Below, in pieces: positions 22,601 through 37,600 of a stretch of 64,000 nucleotides of DNA; the stretch's first letter is position 1; the number at the start of each line of letters is the position of its first letter. This DNA comes from a bacterium F11 (GTDB lineage Bacteria; Elusimicrobiota; Elusimicrobia; F11). A program made the translations under genes and the position numbers. Location of the stretch: contig MSYE01000204.1 of the NCBI GenBank assembly GCA_002176905.1, positions 7,128 to 71,127 on the forward strand, written 5' to 3'. The notes under the pieces were generated by a model. The model saw nothing but the letters and a program-made list of their open reading frames with translations. It did no database searches and was not told the origin of the DNA.

Positions 22601-25600
22601 CGGTTTCTTCGCCTGCGTGATTTTTGGCTTTGACTTGGTAAATACTATTGGTCCAAGGAGCGAGCCCTTTGTGTATGGCCCGCAGGGTTCCGGTACTGGT
22701 CTGATTGATATCCTCTGACCATTCGGCCTCGGTGAACCAAACCGGGTCTTCTGAGAGGTTCCCGTCCCCATCTCCCGCCAAATATTGACCTTCATCCTTA
22801 TTATATATGGCGTAGAGAGTGGTATCGAGCGGATTGCCGTCCCCCCCTCCCAGGGTCACAACCGCATAATAGCCAAGTTCTTGGCTCCATTTTCCAACCC
22901 AACTGGGTTGGGTGGGTTTCTTGGCCAGGGTTACCACTTCCTCTGTTTGCGCAGGAAGAGAATCAACGCCCGCTTTGTTCTTTGCAACAATCTCAACAAA
23001 ATACGTTGTGTTGGGATTGAGACCTTTCACGCGGGTTGATGTGTGTACAACCAATCCGCTGCTTTGGACCTCACTCTCTGTTGATCCCCGCGGGTAGGCC
23101 TTAACATAAAATTCTGTCCAATCTGGATTGCCATTTCTCTCCCATGTCACTGTAATGGCATCGGTTTCAACCACAAGAGGAGGAACATGGATCGGAGTGG
23201 TCGCCAATGTGACAGTTGAACCCATTGGAACCAATTCCGAATTTCCTAACGCACCGAGCGATCTACCTTTAAAATCATACGTTGTGTTATATTCAAGATT
23301 TTCAAATGTGAAGGTGGACTTGGTTATCTGTGTGGATTCATCCACGGTTTGGAAATTGTCACTGGAGATATGAATATCATAAATAACCCGATCTGGATTT
23401 CCGCCCTTCCCCCATGTCATTTTGATCAAGTTGGGACCGATCTCAGGGAACCGATAGGGAGGTTGGGGTTCTTGAATGGTTGTGTCCCCTCTTCCATAAT
23501 CCGCGGGATCGGTTGGGATCCCAACATGATTGAGCGCCCGCACTTGGAAATAATAAGAGGTATCTGCCATTAAGCCATAAAGCCGTCCCACGATTTCAGG
23601 ATCTTCATCACTTTTAATGGTCACTGTCACATTTTCTGGCCTCATTTGGAGATCCGAACTTGTGGAGGCCCAAAATTCATAAACCGTTCCTGACGGATTG
23701 TTTCCTCTCGTCCAACTGGCGGTGGCCGAAGTTTGATACACCACCAAGTCATTGTTGATAACAGGAATCTCCGCTAAGGTTGCTGCAGTGGTAGAGGTAA
23801 AGAGACTTTGTTTTCCTGTTTGACTTCGGGCTCGAACACCAAACGTATAGGTGGTATTGGCCAAGAGCGGTTGAGAGATCAAAGGTGGCTCAAAAATGAC
23901 AGTGGTGCTTGTCCCCACACCATAAGAAAGGCTATCCAAATCAAGGTCATCCAAATCGCTCTGGTCTCCCTGGTAATCAAACACGTCGAATTGGGTTCCT
24001 TCTGGATAAAAATCATCTTTCCACCCCATCTTAATCCAGTTGTCATTCAATACCACCAGATCAATCTCTGGATCAACCAACAAGTCTTTTGTGTAGCCTG
24101 TCCCAACAAAATCAATCCACGCGGTGTCAATGTTGTTTTTGTTGAGGGCCCGAATAGAGAAAGAATAGGTGGTCCCCACCTGCAACCGTTGAAGCGTACC
24201 AGAGGACACATTGAAACCGGCTTCTTGAAGTACGTCATCACCAGGAGGATCAATCGAAATGGCCTTCATTTGATAACGGGTATACTCAGAGTTGTCTTCC
24301 GTATCCCAATTTAGGGTGGCAGAGGTGACCTCTACTTTGAAATCGCGTGCCCGGGGAGGAGCGGCCCGTGTCCAGGTTGACACTTTCAGTTCCTCTGTTT
24401 TGTTTAATGCGCGATCAGAAACAACCAAACAAATTGAGGTGGTGGAGTTGGCAATATTTCGGCCGCTAAAAATGTTTTCTTGTGTCATGGTCACGGTTTT
24501 TGAAGACGCCAACCATTCGTTCGGATCATCACAGTTGAAATGGTACCGCCACAGACCCGATCCCTCATCGGTCATTCCTTTTACTTTCCAGGTGACACTG
24601 GTGATGTGAAGGTCTATATCCAGATTATCGATTGTGGGAGGAGAGGGTTGGGGTGGCGCTGCATCCACAATAAATCCATACGGTTCGGTCCCCACCCCGA
24701 AAGTGTAAGGTTGTCCCCCCACCTCTTCTGAGTTAAAGGACCGGAAGTGGAAATAATAAGTGTCTCCCCGTGTGGGAATGGTGGAATAGGCTTTATCAAA
24801 GCGTGTTCCCAGGGATTCAATCTTATCTGCGGTGGTGGTGGCGTGGGTATCAACAAGAACTTTGTAATACGCCACCCGGTTTCCTGTTTTGGTATCAATA
24901 AACCGAAATTCGGTTCCAAGGGGATAATAAATTTCCATGGGAGTTGTGTTTTCATCAAGCGCAATGTTGTCTTTGGGGGAAGCAGCCAAAGTAACAGCAC
25001 TTGTGGTAAGAGAAACACCCGGTGTTTCAATACCTTCCTGATTGGTGACCTTGATGTGAGCCGTGTAGCGCTTGTTTTCAACCAACGGCCAAGGGGTGGT
25101 GAAAGTGGGATCTCTTAGCAAATTGGAATTCGGAGTGGCTGCTCCATCAAAGGTCAAATAATAAACAAATCCGGTTCCTTCCACGTTCAGGTTTTCGAAG
25201 TGACCAGAAGAGGTTACGGTCATGCTGGTTTGCCACACATCCACAAACGACATGGTATCGGGTTCGGCTTGCAGGGTAATACTCGAAACCACGTCAGGAC
25301 CAGCTGGATCACCCACACTGGGTTTTAAATACGCTTTCATGGTGTAGGTTGTGTTAGGCATGAGCGAGTGGGAAGAATATTTCACAAGACCGCTCTCTGG
25401 TTGCGGCATCCAAATGGTGGTTCCCTCTTCCAACGGTGTTACCAACTGAAATCCATAAGGATCAATGGCGTCCTTGAAATTCTCACCGGTGACAATGTCT
25501 TGGATCCAGGTGATGCTGGTGCTGCTCACCGAAACAACATGAACAACAGGAGTACTTTCTGTAACACCAAACACTTTGAAAGGCCCCACGGCCACGGCTT

Positions 25601-28600
25601 CTTTCACTTGATCAATATAGGCTTGCGACCCTCCTCGAATGGATGCCACATTAAGATAATATTCGGCAGTGTTGGTCACGGTTGTGCTAATGAGAGGCGT
25701 GTTCTTATCCGCCCGTTGATCCACACCCAGGGACCAAACATGATCCTTATTTAATGTCCAATCCCACAAATAATATTCAAACGATCCCGGTCCAAAATTT
25801 TGTGTGGTGGTGGCATAAAACACCGTGCCCGCAGGATAGAGCGCCTCGGTTGAGGCCAAAACAGAAAAATCACTAAAAGTGGAGACCTTCACCTCTGGAT
25901 TGAGGGGCCTGGTGGTAATGGTTCCCAAATGAACGTCGGCTGTGGGAACATTTTCATCGTTGAGAGCATGAACCTGAACATAATACGTTGTGTTGGCGAC
26001 CAAATCTTCTCCTTCTTTTGTTCCTAAGATGGCTTTCATCTTGTCTTCTTCGTTTTCAGGGTCAAAATAGCGAGACACCATAGACGAGGTTCGAATGGAT
26101 TCAAAATTGGAATCTTCTGAGATCTCCACAATTTGGCGGGTGCCTTCCGGATTTCCATTTCCAAACCAGGTTACCGTAACCGAGGTTTGTTCAATGATGA
26201 AATTGTTAACGGGTCTGCCCACCTTTTTCGGTTTGGAGGCCAAGGTGGTGGTTGAGAGAGGAACCCAATCTGTCGGGTTTCCAACCGCATCCACCAATTG
26301 AAGCCGGATGGAATATTCTCTATTGGGCGAAAGATCAAAGGTTGTGGTACTCCGCTCCGCCTTGGCTTCAATTTGTCCCTCAAATTCCCAAACATACGCT
26401 TCCACACCAAGGCCCGAAAGCGTATCGGTTGAATCTTCGGCCGCCCACCAAGTTATAAATTGGTCTCCGGGAACCGGTTCATCAAACTGCGGTTCTTCGG
26501 GTGGATCAATATCGTATCCAAAGGGCCCAAGAATTTTATCTGGGTAAGTGGTATCTCCTCTCTTATTAACAGAGACAACATGGAAATACCACCGTCCGGA
26601 GGAGTTGGCGGTTGTGCTGATCTCTAAGTCCAAATCATCCTCTCCGGGCTCTTCTTCGCCCGGACATGGACGCCATTCTCTTTCCTCTGGTGCTCCAACA
26701 AATTGATAGTTCGGATCCTTGTTCCAGGTGAAAAGATAATATTCGTAATGGTCACGGTCCTCTTCACAAACCACTTCGCTTCGCGCTTGAAAGCGGAACA
26801 AAGCTTCATTTGTCCACTCATTGGGATTTTGCAGGGGATCGACAACCGGAGGATCGGCTCTGGTAAAAGTGGATGTCGATGGACTGATATCTGTTAGCAC
26901 ACCAGCGCCATTTTGCGCTTGCGCCACAAAAACATATTCCGTATTGGGATCAGACACTGTCATTGTTGCCCGGTTTTTATCGTACCATTGGTTGTTCCAG
27001 GTCAGATCCTCACCATCCACTGTAAAGAATCGCAACGCAGAAAATTCGTTGAGCCCCAAATTGGGAAAGGTTCCTGAGGCCTTAATAATAACCTGGTTAT
27101 TTGATTTTTCAATAATTTCAACACCGAGAGGGGTTTTCTGCCACGTCCAAACCTCAACAGGAGGAATGGGATCACTTTGGTTACCAACCTTGTCTTTGAC
27201 CACAACATTGAATTGATGAGAGGTATTGGCCCCCAAACCTTTGCGTAAGAAATATCCGGTCGGGCCAAAAGTCAATCCGCCATCAATGGAATAGACCTCT
27301 TCTGTATCAAAATCCGCAAAACCGGTATCTCCCTGATGGAAAGCTTGGAAAGTAAAACTGGAGATACCATGAACTGTATGAGTGGATCTTGGAAGAGCGG
27401 GTTTGTCCGCATCCACAATCCAGGGCCCCAACATCACATAATCGCCCGGGGCCGAATGGCCGTTAACATCATAAGCTCGGAAATGAGCAAACAATCCATC
27501 ATTGGTTCCTTCAAAATGATGAGACCAGTCCCCCGCCCGAATTTCACGCGCATCACAGCTCTCCTCACTCTGATCGCAATTAAAGGCGCCGCTTCCGGGT
27601 TCATAATCAAACCGTGTGATGACCATCCGATAAAAAGAGATTTCCTCATTATCATACGCACCCGAATCCCGAAAATTCACCGTGACGCTTGCTTTGTGTA
27701 CCTCTTCGTAAGATCCCGGCGGATGCGCGCTGATGCGGGGTTTGGTCGAAAGGGTTGTTGTGGATCCAACCGGTTCACCCCAACCCAAGGTTTCTCCATC
27801 CTGGTTAAAACTCCGCGCAAAAATATCAAATTGGGTGTTCCGCGGAAGATCTTCAAAACGGAAGGTGTCAATGGTTTGGCTGCTGTGATCGATATCAACA
27901 CTCGAATACCGCAACCGCACTTGAAGGGCGGAATCGGGCACCTCGGAATTGATGAAGGTATCCAGAAGTTTTACATGAATCATGGTTTGGGTCACAGTGG
28001 TGATCTCAATGGTGGTGGGACGTTTCTGATGCGTGGTGGTGGTGGCCATGGCCACAATCGTTGGATTGGGAGGCGTGGCGGTGTCTTTGGATTGAACCGT
28101 GATGCGGTAATTTGTGTTGGGTTGCAGATCAACACCTTTAAGTTGTTCAACGGTAATGGTATTGGTGTCGGTGGTGACCATCAGGTCATCTGCCGCATCT
28201 GCGCCGGTCTTATTAAAATGCCATTCGTAGATTTGGCCTGATTCGGTGTCCAATCCCGAACCCGGAACATCAATAAGCGGGGTTCCTTTCCACGTAACAC
28301 TGTTGGTTGTTTTCTCAAGAACAAAAACATCCATCTCAGGCCGCGGCGCCACGGTGTCCACCAAGAAGGGCCCGGTGGTGAACTCAATGGTTGAGCTGCT
28401 CAAACCGATTCCGTTGTAGGGTTTCAAATGCAAGTAATAGGTTGTGTTGCCAAACCCGGCTTTCTGAAGTGGTCCATCACCGGGAGTCCAGACATCAGGA
28501 ATGAGAAATTGATTTTCATCATCCGGAAAACCATCAAAGGTTTCTTCTTGCGGCCGCCATCGATAACGGAAATAGGAAACCGATCCGTTTACGGTGAACG

Positions 28601-31600
28601 TAAAGCTGGTTGATCCCACATCATTGTTTACACCCCACCAAATTTTATCGGACGATCGCGGATTGGCATCCACGGTAAAAGTCCCTGGTAGGGTCATGGT
28701 CCCTCCCATATCATGAGGATCGGAAGATCCGCCATCCCGGTTTCTGGCTTCGACTGTAAAATAATAGGTGGTGTTTCCGGTTAATCCCTCAATCCGGCCT
28801 TCTGTATTGGTTCCCACATAAGGTGTTCCAATCGGATTTTGGTGTTCGGGATCGGTATAGGCAATCAAAGTATATTCGGTGTCAGATGCGTTTCCATTGT
28901 CTGACCAACGGGCACCAATCGCATCTGATTCTGGGATAAAGGTATCTCCGCTGATCAAAGGCGTTGGTGTAGCTGCCAAGGTATTGGTCTCAATAACCAC
29001 AGAATAAGAACTGATCAAAGTATCAAAGGACTTCACACGAATTTGGTAAACGGTGTTCGATTCCAAACCCTCAACCGTGGCATTGGTTCTTGTGGTGAAA
29101 CTCGATTCGATTAAGAGAGGATTGTTGGTAAATCCAACTGACGACATTTCCAATTTGTAGACCGTGAGGTCCGGATTGTTTCCTTTTAGCCAGATGGCAG
29201 AAATGGATTTGTCGGTTCGAGAAAGAGGATCATCACGCCACGCCGGAACTTCCGCATAGGTAATGGTAGTTCCGGCAATAGAGAAGGGAGAGCTGGCCAA
29301 ATTTTTCTTGGCCACCACATTAAAATGGTAACGCGTGTTGGGTTGTAATCCATTTAATGTGAGGGTAATGAGGTTGTCGATTCCAACAACACCATCTGTT
29401 GAGGCCAATACTTGCGGAGCGGAGTCATCGGTTCGAACATAAACAACAAAAGAATCTTCTTCTACCCTGTCCACTCCATTGGTGGATTTGTCCAACCAAG
29501 AAAGGATGACGGTATCCGGCGCACCGGTTTGTACCGGTCTTTGCGCCCTGACTTGTTCCGGGGCCACGAGTTCTGGCCCTTCCAAGGTAAGGATCAATCC
29601 CAAACGAAGAGGTCGTGTTTTTTGTCCTTGATGATTGATGGCCGAAACATACACAACATAATCTTCTTCTGGGCTTAAGCCTTCCACAACACCGGTCCCC
29701 GGATCCCGGGTCAAAGCCGAAGGCCCGCGTCGGCCATCTTCCTCGGTAAAGGTTTCAATTAAAAAGATGGTGTTAGGCGGATTTTCGCTGGTCCATTGGG
29801 CTTGAACCGAATGAGAGGTAATGTTCACCAATGGTTCCCGGTCGGAATCTTCTTCTGGCGGCAATGCCAAGGTCACAATGGGATCAAGCAACCGGGCCGG
29901 TGTGCGTTGGTGATGAAGATTTAAAACAGAGACCTCGGTGTAATAGGTGGTGTTGACACCCAAGGATCCAAAAGAAGCGAAGGTGCTTGTCACAAGAGCC
30001 GGATCAAAGGTCTCGCGGAAATCCGAAAAAGATGACAGATCCACAACATACGTGGGATTCTTGGGATTAAGGGTATCAGCCCAATAAACACGAATGGTAT
30101 CCACCGTTGCAGTGGCAGGAGTAACCGAGAGCGTTACCGGCATGGCATGGGTAGCGGATGAGAGCGAATTGGATAAGGAAATAATCTCTTCTGTGTGGCC
30201 ATCCACCTCAATATTGGTTACCGCCCCAATTCGATAAGCATATTCGGTATTGGGCTCAAGCGCGAGATAAGATCCATTATCGGTGAAAGTAACTTCATCA
30301 CTCTGAATCCGATCAATGGGAATAAGAGTGGTTGTATCCCAGTAGATAATATATTCCGATGGAGCTTCTGGAGCGCTGGAATCCGATGGCAGATTCCAAG
30401 CCAGATCCATACTGAGATTGACAGGCCAATTTTCAAGAGATACACCTTCCAAATCCGGTGGGACAACGGTATGAAGGTTGGGTGTGTCCACAACGCTCCC
30501 AGGGGAATCGGTTTTGGTTGATCCAATCACCACGGTTCGTGACACTTTTCCAGCATGGTTCAAAGAATGAATACTCAAATCATAGAAGGTGGATGGCTCA
30601 AGCGGGGAGATGGTTTTGGAAAGCGCTGTTGTGGTGGTTGAAATCAAAATGGGATCAGCCCCTTGTTTGACCGCCATCAAAACATAACGGGTCCCATCGG
30701 GATTTGGAGAATTGGGATCGTTTTCCCAGTCCACGGTGGCATCAATAACACCCACATCCGAAATAACGGGATTGACCGGTGGCATCGATAGGGTGGCCTC
30801 ATCTGAGAAAATATTTGAGATGGCTTCGGATCCATCGAATCCAACCGTCACGATCTCAAAATGATGCGTTGTGTTGGGTGTGAGTTCGCGTACCGGCGGA
30901 ATCCCTAATTCGGATCCCACGGTGTGGGTGCTCAAGCCTGTATCCAAATCCGTGACACGGAATTTGTAGGAGGTCAGATCCGAATTGTTGTTACCATCAT
31001 TTATGGTGAGGGTGGCGGAGGTCTGGAAGACCGTCACATCCGCATCAATGATGGGTGCCGGTTTTGTGATGAGGTGCCCCGTGGTGGGTTCGGTAATCTC
31101 TCCCTTGCGATTGATGGCCCTCACAGCATAATAATAGGTTTGGTTTGATGTGATGTTCGTGATTACGTCCATTCGGATATCGGTTGTGTCGGGCAGAGGA
31201 ATAAGGTCGCCGTTCTCATCATTCAATCTAACTTGCGTTCGATATAAAGTATCTCCCGGATTGTGGTTGTTGTTCCAACGCAACGTAAAGGAGCTCACAT
31301 AAATCGTGGGGATAATGTCTTTGGGCTTGGCGGCCTTTGTTACTTCTTCAACCATATCCACAAATTCCGTGGTCCGGCCGCGATGATTCACGGCTTGAGC
31401 TGTGATGGTGTGGGTGGTATTGGGGGTTAAGCCTCTTAACACACCCGTTGAATCATGCACCGTTATTGTTCTCTCGATGGGATTCCCATTTCCGGTTTCA
31501 ACATCATTAACAACATAAATTGTGCCAGGTGGGTTTCCATTGGGATACCAATCAAGTGAGATGTGACGTTCGGCCACGGTTGTGCTTAAGACAACACCCG

Positions 31601-34600
31601 GTAGCGCCGCTAAGGTCACTGTGGTTCGTTCCACCGATGGTCGGGTGTAATAACCATGACTCGATGCCCGGACCACATAAGAATAGGTTGTATTGGGAAT
31701 TAACGCCGTTTCTTCCCCATCGATAAAAGACAAATTGTTCCCAACATCCATCATGACGGGATCTTTTCCTACTTCGGAACGTGTCAGATGAAAGAGAGCA
31801 TCGGTTGGAATATCCGCATTGCTGTCCCATTCCAAGTGGATGGTCTCAGAGGAAACCGACACAACCCGCGGTTGAGAAGGAGCAGTAGGTTCAAAAAGAG
31901 GATCTCGGGTGATGATTTTTTCAAAATGGCTCCAATCGGTTGTAATCTCGGCATGGTTGAGGGCCCGTATCTTAAAATAATAGGTTGTTTTTCCAGAAAG
32001 CTGATCAACCCGCATGGATCGCAGGGTGGGAGATTCAATTTCGGTGGGTCCTTCGTCTTGGATGGGAAGGAAAACATGCGTGGACCGGAAATTGGCATAA
32101 GTTGACCCAAGAATCTCATAACGGGTTCCAACCGGGTTTTGCCCCACATCATAATGCAGGGTTATACTGGACATATATATAGGAGCAACTTCAATCGCGG
32201 TTACATCATCAGCCCGCGTGGCCACCTCGCCCATTGGTACAAACTCGGTTTTTTGGGGAATTTCGGCTCCGTTAACCGCTCGGACTTTTACCTGATAGGT
32301 TGTGTTCGATAGTAGACCCGGAATATTTTGTTCACGACCCGACTCCGCAAAACTTCCTTCAAATTGTGCAAAAGGAGCGCTGGCCCAGTGCACCTCGTAT
32401 TTTGTTTCATCGTGATTGTCCCCTTTCCCCCATTTCACGTCGAGGCTGGATGGATAAGGGATAAAAGGATCATCAAGTCGAACCGGAAGGTCAGCGGCGG
32501 TGACCGTTAATTCCGCTTGCGACGGTTGTGAAACAGCCACATCGCGGGTTGCCAGGATCTGATAATAATAGGTTGTGTCTGGTTTTAAGAAATAGGTGTC
32601 TGTGTAGGCGGGATTGGTGTTTCTCGAATCAAAATTTTCCCAATTGTTCATATCGGTGCTTCTCTCAATCTGAAAACCGTCGTGTTGGGCATTGAGATCC
32701 ATATCCCATTGCATCTGTACCGAATGGGAGGTCACGTTCACAAAAGAGAGGTTTGTGGGGGTGGGAACCACGTTTTCTTCTGGTTTGGTGATAATCTCTG
32801 GAAAATCAACCCACTCTGTTGGTTTCTTCGCATGATTGATGGCACGAATGCGGGCGTAATACCAGGTTGAGGTACTTAAATTTATAAAGGTGAAGGGATT
32901 TTGGGTTGTGATGGTGGAACCACTCAAACGGGTGTAATCGGTTGTGTCATTGGCGATGATGCTGCTCAGTTCAATTTCAAAGAAGGTTCCAGCGGGATTG
33001 TTCGAAGTCCAATGATACCGTAGGAAATCAGCGCCAATGTCACTGTTCTTAAAGTTCTGGACCCTTGGCTTCTCTGCCAAGGTGACCGTTGTGGTGGTGG
33101 GCACATCCTCAAAATTGGATGAGGGAATATCCCTAAGGTTGAGAGAGCGGACATCGTAGTGATAGGTGGTATTTGGATCCAAAGGTTGATCCCATATTTT
33201 GGTGCCACTGGTTGTTGGGGTTGTCACAATGGTTCCGTCAAAAATGCGTCTCAATTCATAGGTTACGGATCGTCCTTGAAGAGGGTGAGGGACCCAGGCC
33301 ACTTGGATGCTACTGGTCTGTACATTGAAATCATCCCAATGATCAACCGGAGCCGCTTTGGTAAATGTGGAACGGGTTATGGATTGTTCCGATAAAGATC
33401 CGCTCACGCTGGCTTGAACCCGATAATAATATTCATAATTTGCCCGCAATCCATCGGGAGCCGGACCCCTATCAACAAACGAGGTTGTCTCTTGGAGAAG
33501 AGAATCTTCAATGCGCACCACCAAGGTTCCCACCTCAACCAAAGGATTGTTTCGTGTGACCCGATCTGAGAAATTGCGTCGAAGGAGTCGGTAGGTCATC
33601 GCTCCGTTTTCAATGGCGTCACCTGCCCGAGACCGAACCGTAACAGAAGACCATTCCACGTTAAGCTGAGAAAATTCCAAGGGTTTTGTTGAAACATGAA
33701 TGGCCACAATCTCCGGTGTTGAGATCAAAAACACTGGGTCTTTGGTGATAACAAATCCATTTAATTCCACAAAATCAGCAGGACGGGTGGAGATGGCAGG
33801 ATTGGAGGGCCAACTTCGGATTTTTGCATAATAGGATGTTCGGGAAAGAAGGTTGTCTATAGCCGCCACAACAACACGGCTCGTGGTGGATTTGACCACG
33901 GTGGTTGAAACGACCTCATCGTAACCTTGCGTGGTGGAGACCTGAATTTCAAAACGGGAGCCTTGAGGGTGAAGAGTTTCCCACGAAATGGTGATGGAAC
34001 TCGAATACACATCTTCAAATATGGGCCTAAAGGGTTTTTCTGGCCAGGTGATCTGATATTCCACATTTGACGAAGCACTTTCTCCGGTTGGGGCTGATTC
34101 TCCACGATAAGCATTAAATCCGATCACACGATAATAATAGGTTGTGTTGGGATCCAACTCGGTGTCCACGTAAGCAGTGGTGGCCGGAACAATCTCTTTG
34201 ATCAATTCGTAATTCACGTTGTTGGTGGATCGCTGAACGCGGTATCCCTCTGCTGCATCAAGTTCGTCTGTGGTGGGATCGTTCCATTCCAAATAAAGTT
34301 GATCGCGCTCAAGATCCTCTCGATCAAACTCAATGGGCAAAAGAAGGGGTGGCTGGGGTGCTCCCAAAAAGTCTTTCTTGATGGTTGTGGTGGAGACCAG
34401 AATGGAGGCGGAACTCATAATGGTATTAAAAGCCTCAATTCGTCTGTAATAAGTGGTATCGGACTGACCAACGGTCTCAATCCATTCGTATCGGGTTCCA
34501 TCAAAGGTAAAGGGGATCACGCACTCAGGGCGTTCAAGAGAATTAAGAAGCGGAAGACCGGCATCATCCACACACAAATCACCTGATTTCGAAGCACCAA

Positions 34601-37600
34601 AGGAATCCACCACCCGAAATCCTTGGAGATTGACACCCGCGCGTGGCTCTTCCCACGACCAAGCAATGGTTTTGTGTTTGGGTTCAACCAAAATACCAGC
34701 CGGGTTTTCAGGTCGTCTCATGATATTGATCACAAATTCTTTTTCCGAAGACCACGGTCCCCTTTGAAGCGAAGGATCAATGGCTTGAACCTTGGCAATG
34801 TATCTTCCTTCGTTTAATCCTCGAATGAGAAACTCATTTTTACCGTCTTCGGTTCGTTTGGGTCTGATGAAACGTCCGAGAAGTGGAGATCCGTAACTTC
34901 CATCAAGAAGCCGCGTGCGTTGATCGTTATCCAATTGAACCGAATAATACAAGGATTTCTCAGGCGCGCTGCGATGGTCCATCAAGGTGTCAGCGGGATC
35001 CTCCCAACGAAGGGTGAGGAAAGTCCCATCATACTCAACCGCATCACTTCCCCAAACTACCTCTGCTGGCCGATGATCAACGGGCGTATCTTGAATAAGA
35101 TGGTTTTCCAATATAAGAAACCGTTTTCTTGAGACTCCATCCACCCGACTACCTATTCCGGTTACCAAGAGGTCCACATCTCCATCTTTATCATAATCAG
35201 CAAAGGCCACGGAGGCGTTACGAAGGCCCTCTTCGCTCCCAAATATTTCTTGGGCATCACTCAAATTGAATCCAACACTTTCACCTGCCACCCGTTGGGG
35301 GAGAACATAAAACCGCATATTCGAACTGGAATTTGATTGTTGTCCCACAGTAACCAAATCCATAAACCCGTCTCCGTTGATATCGCCCCATGCCACGTCT
35401 CCCTTCCGAAGACCCGGGATACCCAAATCATTTGTGGTAAACGTGAATTCTCCATCGGGTCCGGGCAGAAGTTGGTTCTCATAAAGTCTCAATGTGTTAT
35501 TGATCTGCGCAATGATGTCAAGATCGCCGTCATTGTCATAATCAGCCACAGACAAACTGGCGTAGGAAAAAGACAATCCGTTTAAGGTGATATGGTTTTG
35601 ATAAGGACGCGAGGGGTCTTGTGTGTTAACAAAGATCCAGACACGCGAACGAGAAGAAGAGGTTTGATTACCGGCCACCACCAAGTCCAGAAAGCCATCG
35701 TTGTTCATGTCCGCCATCTGAAGTTGGCCTTGGGCCATACCAGAAGCAAGACTCAAATCCCAGTTCGGATCATGCACAAACACTTCTGGGGTTGAGGCAT
35801 CGTTTTTGAGAATGAGAAGTCGATATCCCGCATCGGATTTTCCCATCAACACCAGATCCTGATCGCGATCATTGTCCACATCGGCAAATTCCAAATCTCC
35901 ATCCTGAATTCCAAACGGTAACTCGGCTTGAGAAAAAGTAAGGGGATCGGTTGCTTGGGGGCTGTAAATTAAAAGGCGCTCGGTTGTTCGGTCATATCCG
36001 GCCATGGCAATATCAATTCTTCCATCATCATTAAACTTATCACCAATGGCAATGGTACCATCTCTTAATCCCACAAATTGAGAAGAACTCCCACCCCCTA
36101 TCCCAATCGGATCCGATAAGAGAGTGAAGTTCCCTTCAGCATCCCCTTTGTAAAACCGGGTGACATAAGTACTACTGGCGCTCGACCCTGACACAACAAA
36201 ATCCAAATGAGAGTCGCCATCCACATCACCCCACGCCACATCTGAGCGCTCCAAACCATAATAAGAAGCAAAGGGTTCTTCTGCGATTCCAAAATAAGAC
36301 GCCTGGGTCACGTTGCTTTCCTTCCACAAACCCGGAAGGCCAAAAGCATCAATGGCTCGAATTCGGAATTGATAATCTCTAACAGGAACAAGACCAGAAA
36401 TTTGAAGGGTTTCTTCTTCCCCTGATTCTAGAGGGATGGGAATCACCATACCAGAGGGCAGAGGACCGTATTCCATGCCCGCTTCTTTAACCTCGATTTC
36501 ATAAGAAGAGGCTTGTCCTTCCTCGCCGTTGGATCCGGTGGCAATCCAGGTTAATTTGATTTGCATTCCGAGCTCAGCGGTAAAGTCGGTTACAACCCCG
36601 GGTGGAAGTCCTCCAATATAGGTGGATCGTCCCACACTCCACTGACCCTGACCGCGGGCCGCATCAATGGCACGAACACGCCAGGTATAGGTGGAATTTT
36701 CTTGAATGGTCAAGTGAGCTGATGTGGTGGTGAGATAACCGTTGTAAGGGGAGGTTACAAATTCGTCTTGAATGGTGACCGGGTTGTCGTCTCCAACCGT
36801 AACGTGCAGAGCATATCGGAGACCGTTGGTTTGAGTTTTATCATCTGTCCCGGGTTGCCACGTCAAACGCAAGGTTTGTCCAACCAACTCTTCTCCTATT
36901 AATGTAAGGGGAGCTGGTCCAGGAACCTGATTGGGGTTGGTTCGGCTTTCGTTGTTAAGAAAGAGGCGTTGATCGGCCAGGAGATCCAGGTCTCCATCCC
37001 CATCGGCATCATGCAAGAGGAGCGAACCAAAAGGAGCGGTATCGGTGATCAAGGTGATCGAACTTCCGAAAACACCCGGCTGGGTGTCACTGTGGAAGAG
37101 GATTTGAAGTTTGTGCTCTTTTGCCTCCGAATCATAATGGGCCAAGGCAAGATCCAGCCACCCATTGTGATCCACGTCGCCCCAAGCAAACGAGGCCGAT
37201 CCGATATCCACGTGATAATCCTCTAAGGCCAATCGGGGCGTGAAGGTCAAATCTCCGTTGTTCTCATGAATCTGAAGCGGAGCCGCAAACCGGTTGGATC
37301 CGCCAGTGATGAAATCAGGATACCCATTTAAATCACTATCAATGGTGGCAATTTGGGTGAAGTCTCCGTTTAATTCCATCCTTTGGAACAGTTCTTCTGC
37401 ATCTTCGCCCAGAAGATTTCTATAAAGAAGGGTTCGGAATTCGCGTCCGCGACCGGAAACAATTAGGTCTCTCCAACCATCTAAGTCCACATCAGCCCAA
37501 ACCGCTTCTCCGGCCATCTGATAAGCGTATTCATCAATGGGATTCCAAATGGAAACAAGGGTTCCACTTTGATTCTCAAACAATTCGGTTCGGGTGGAAT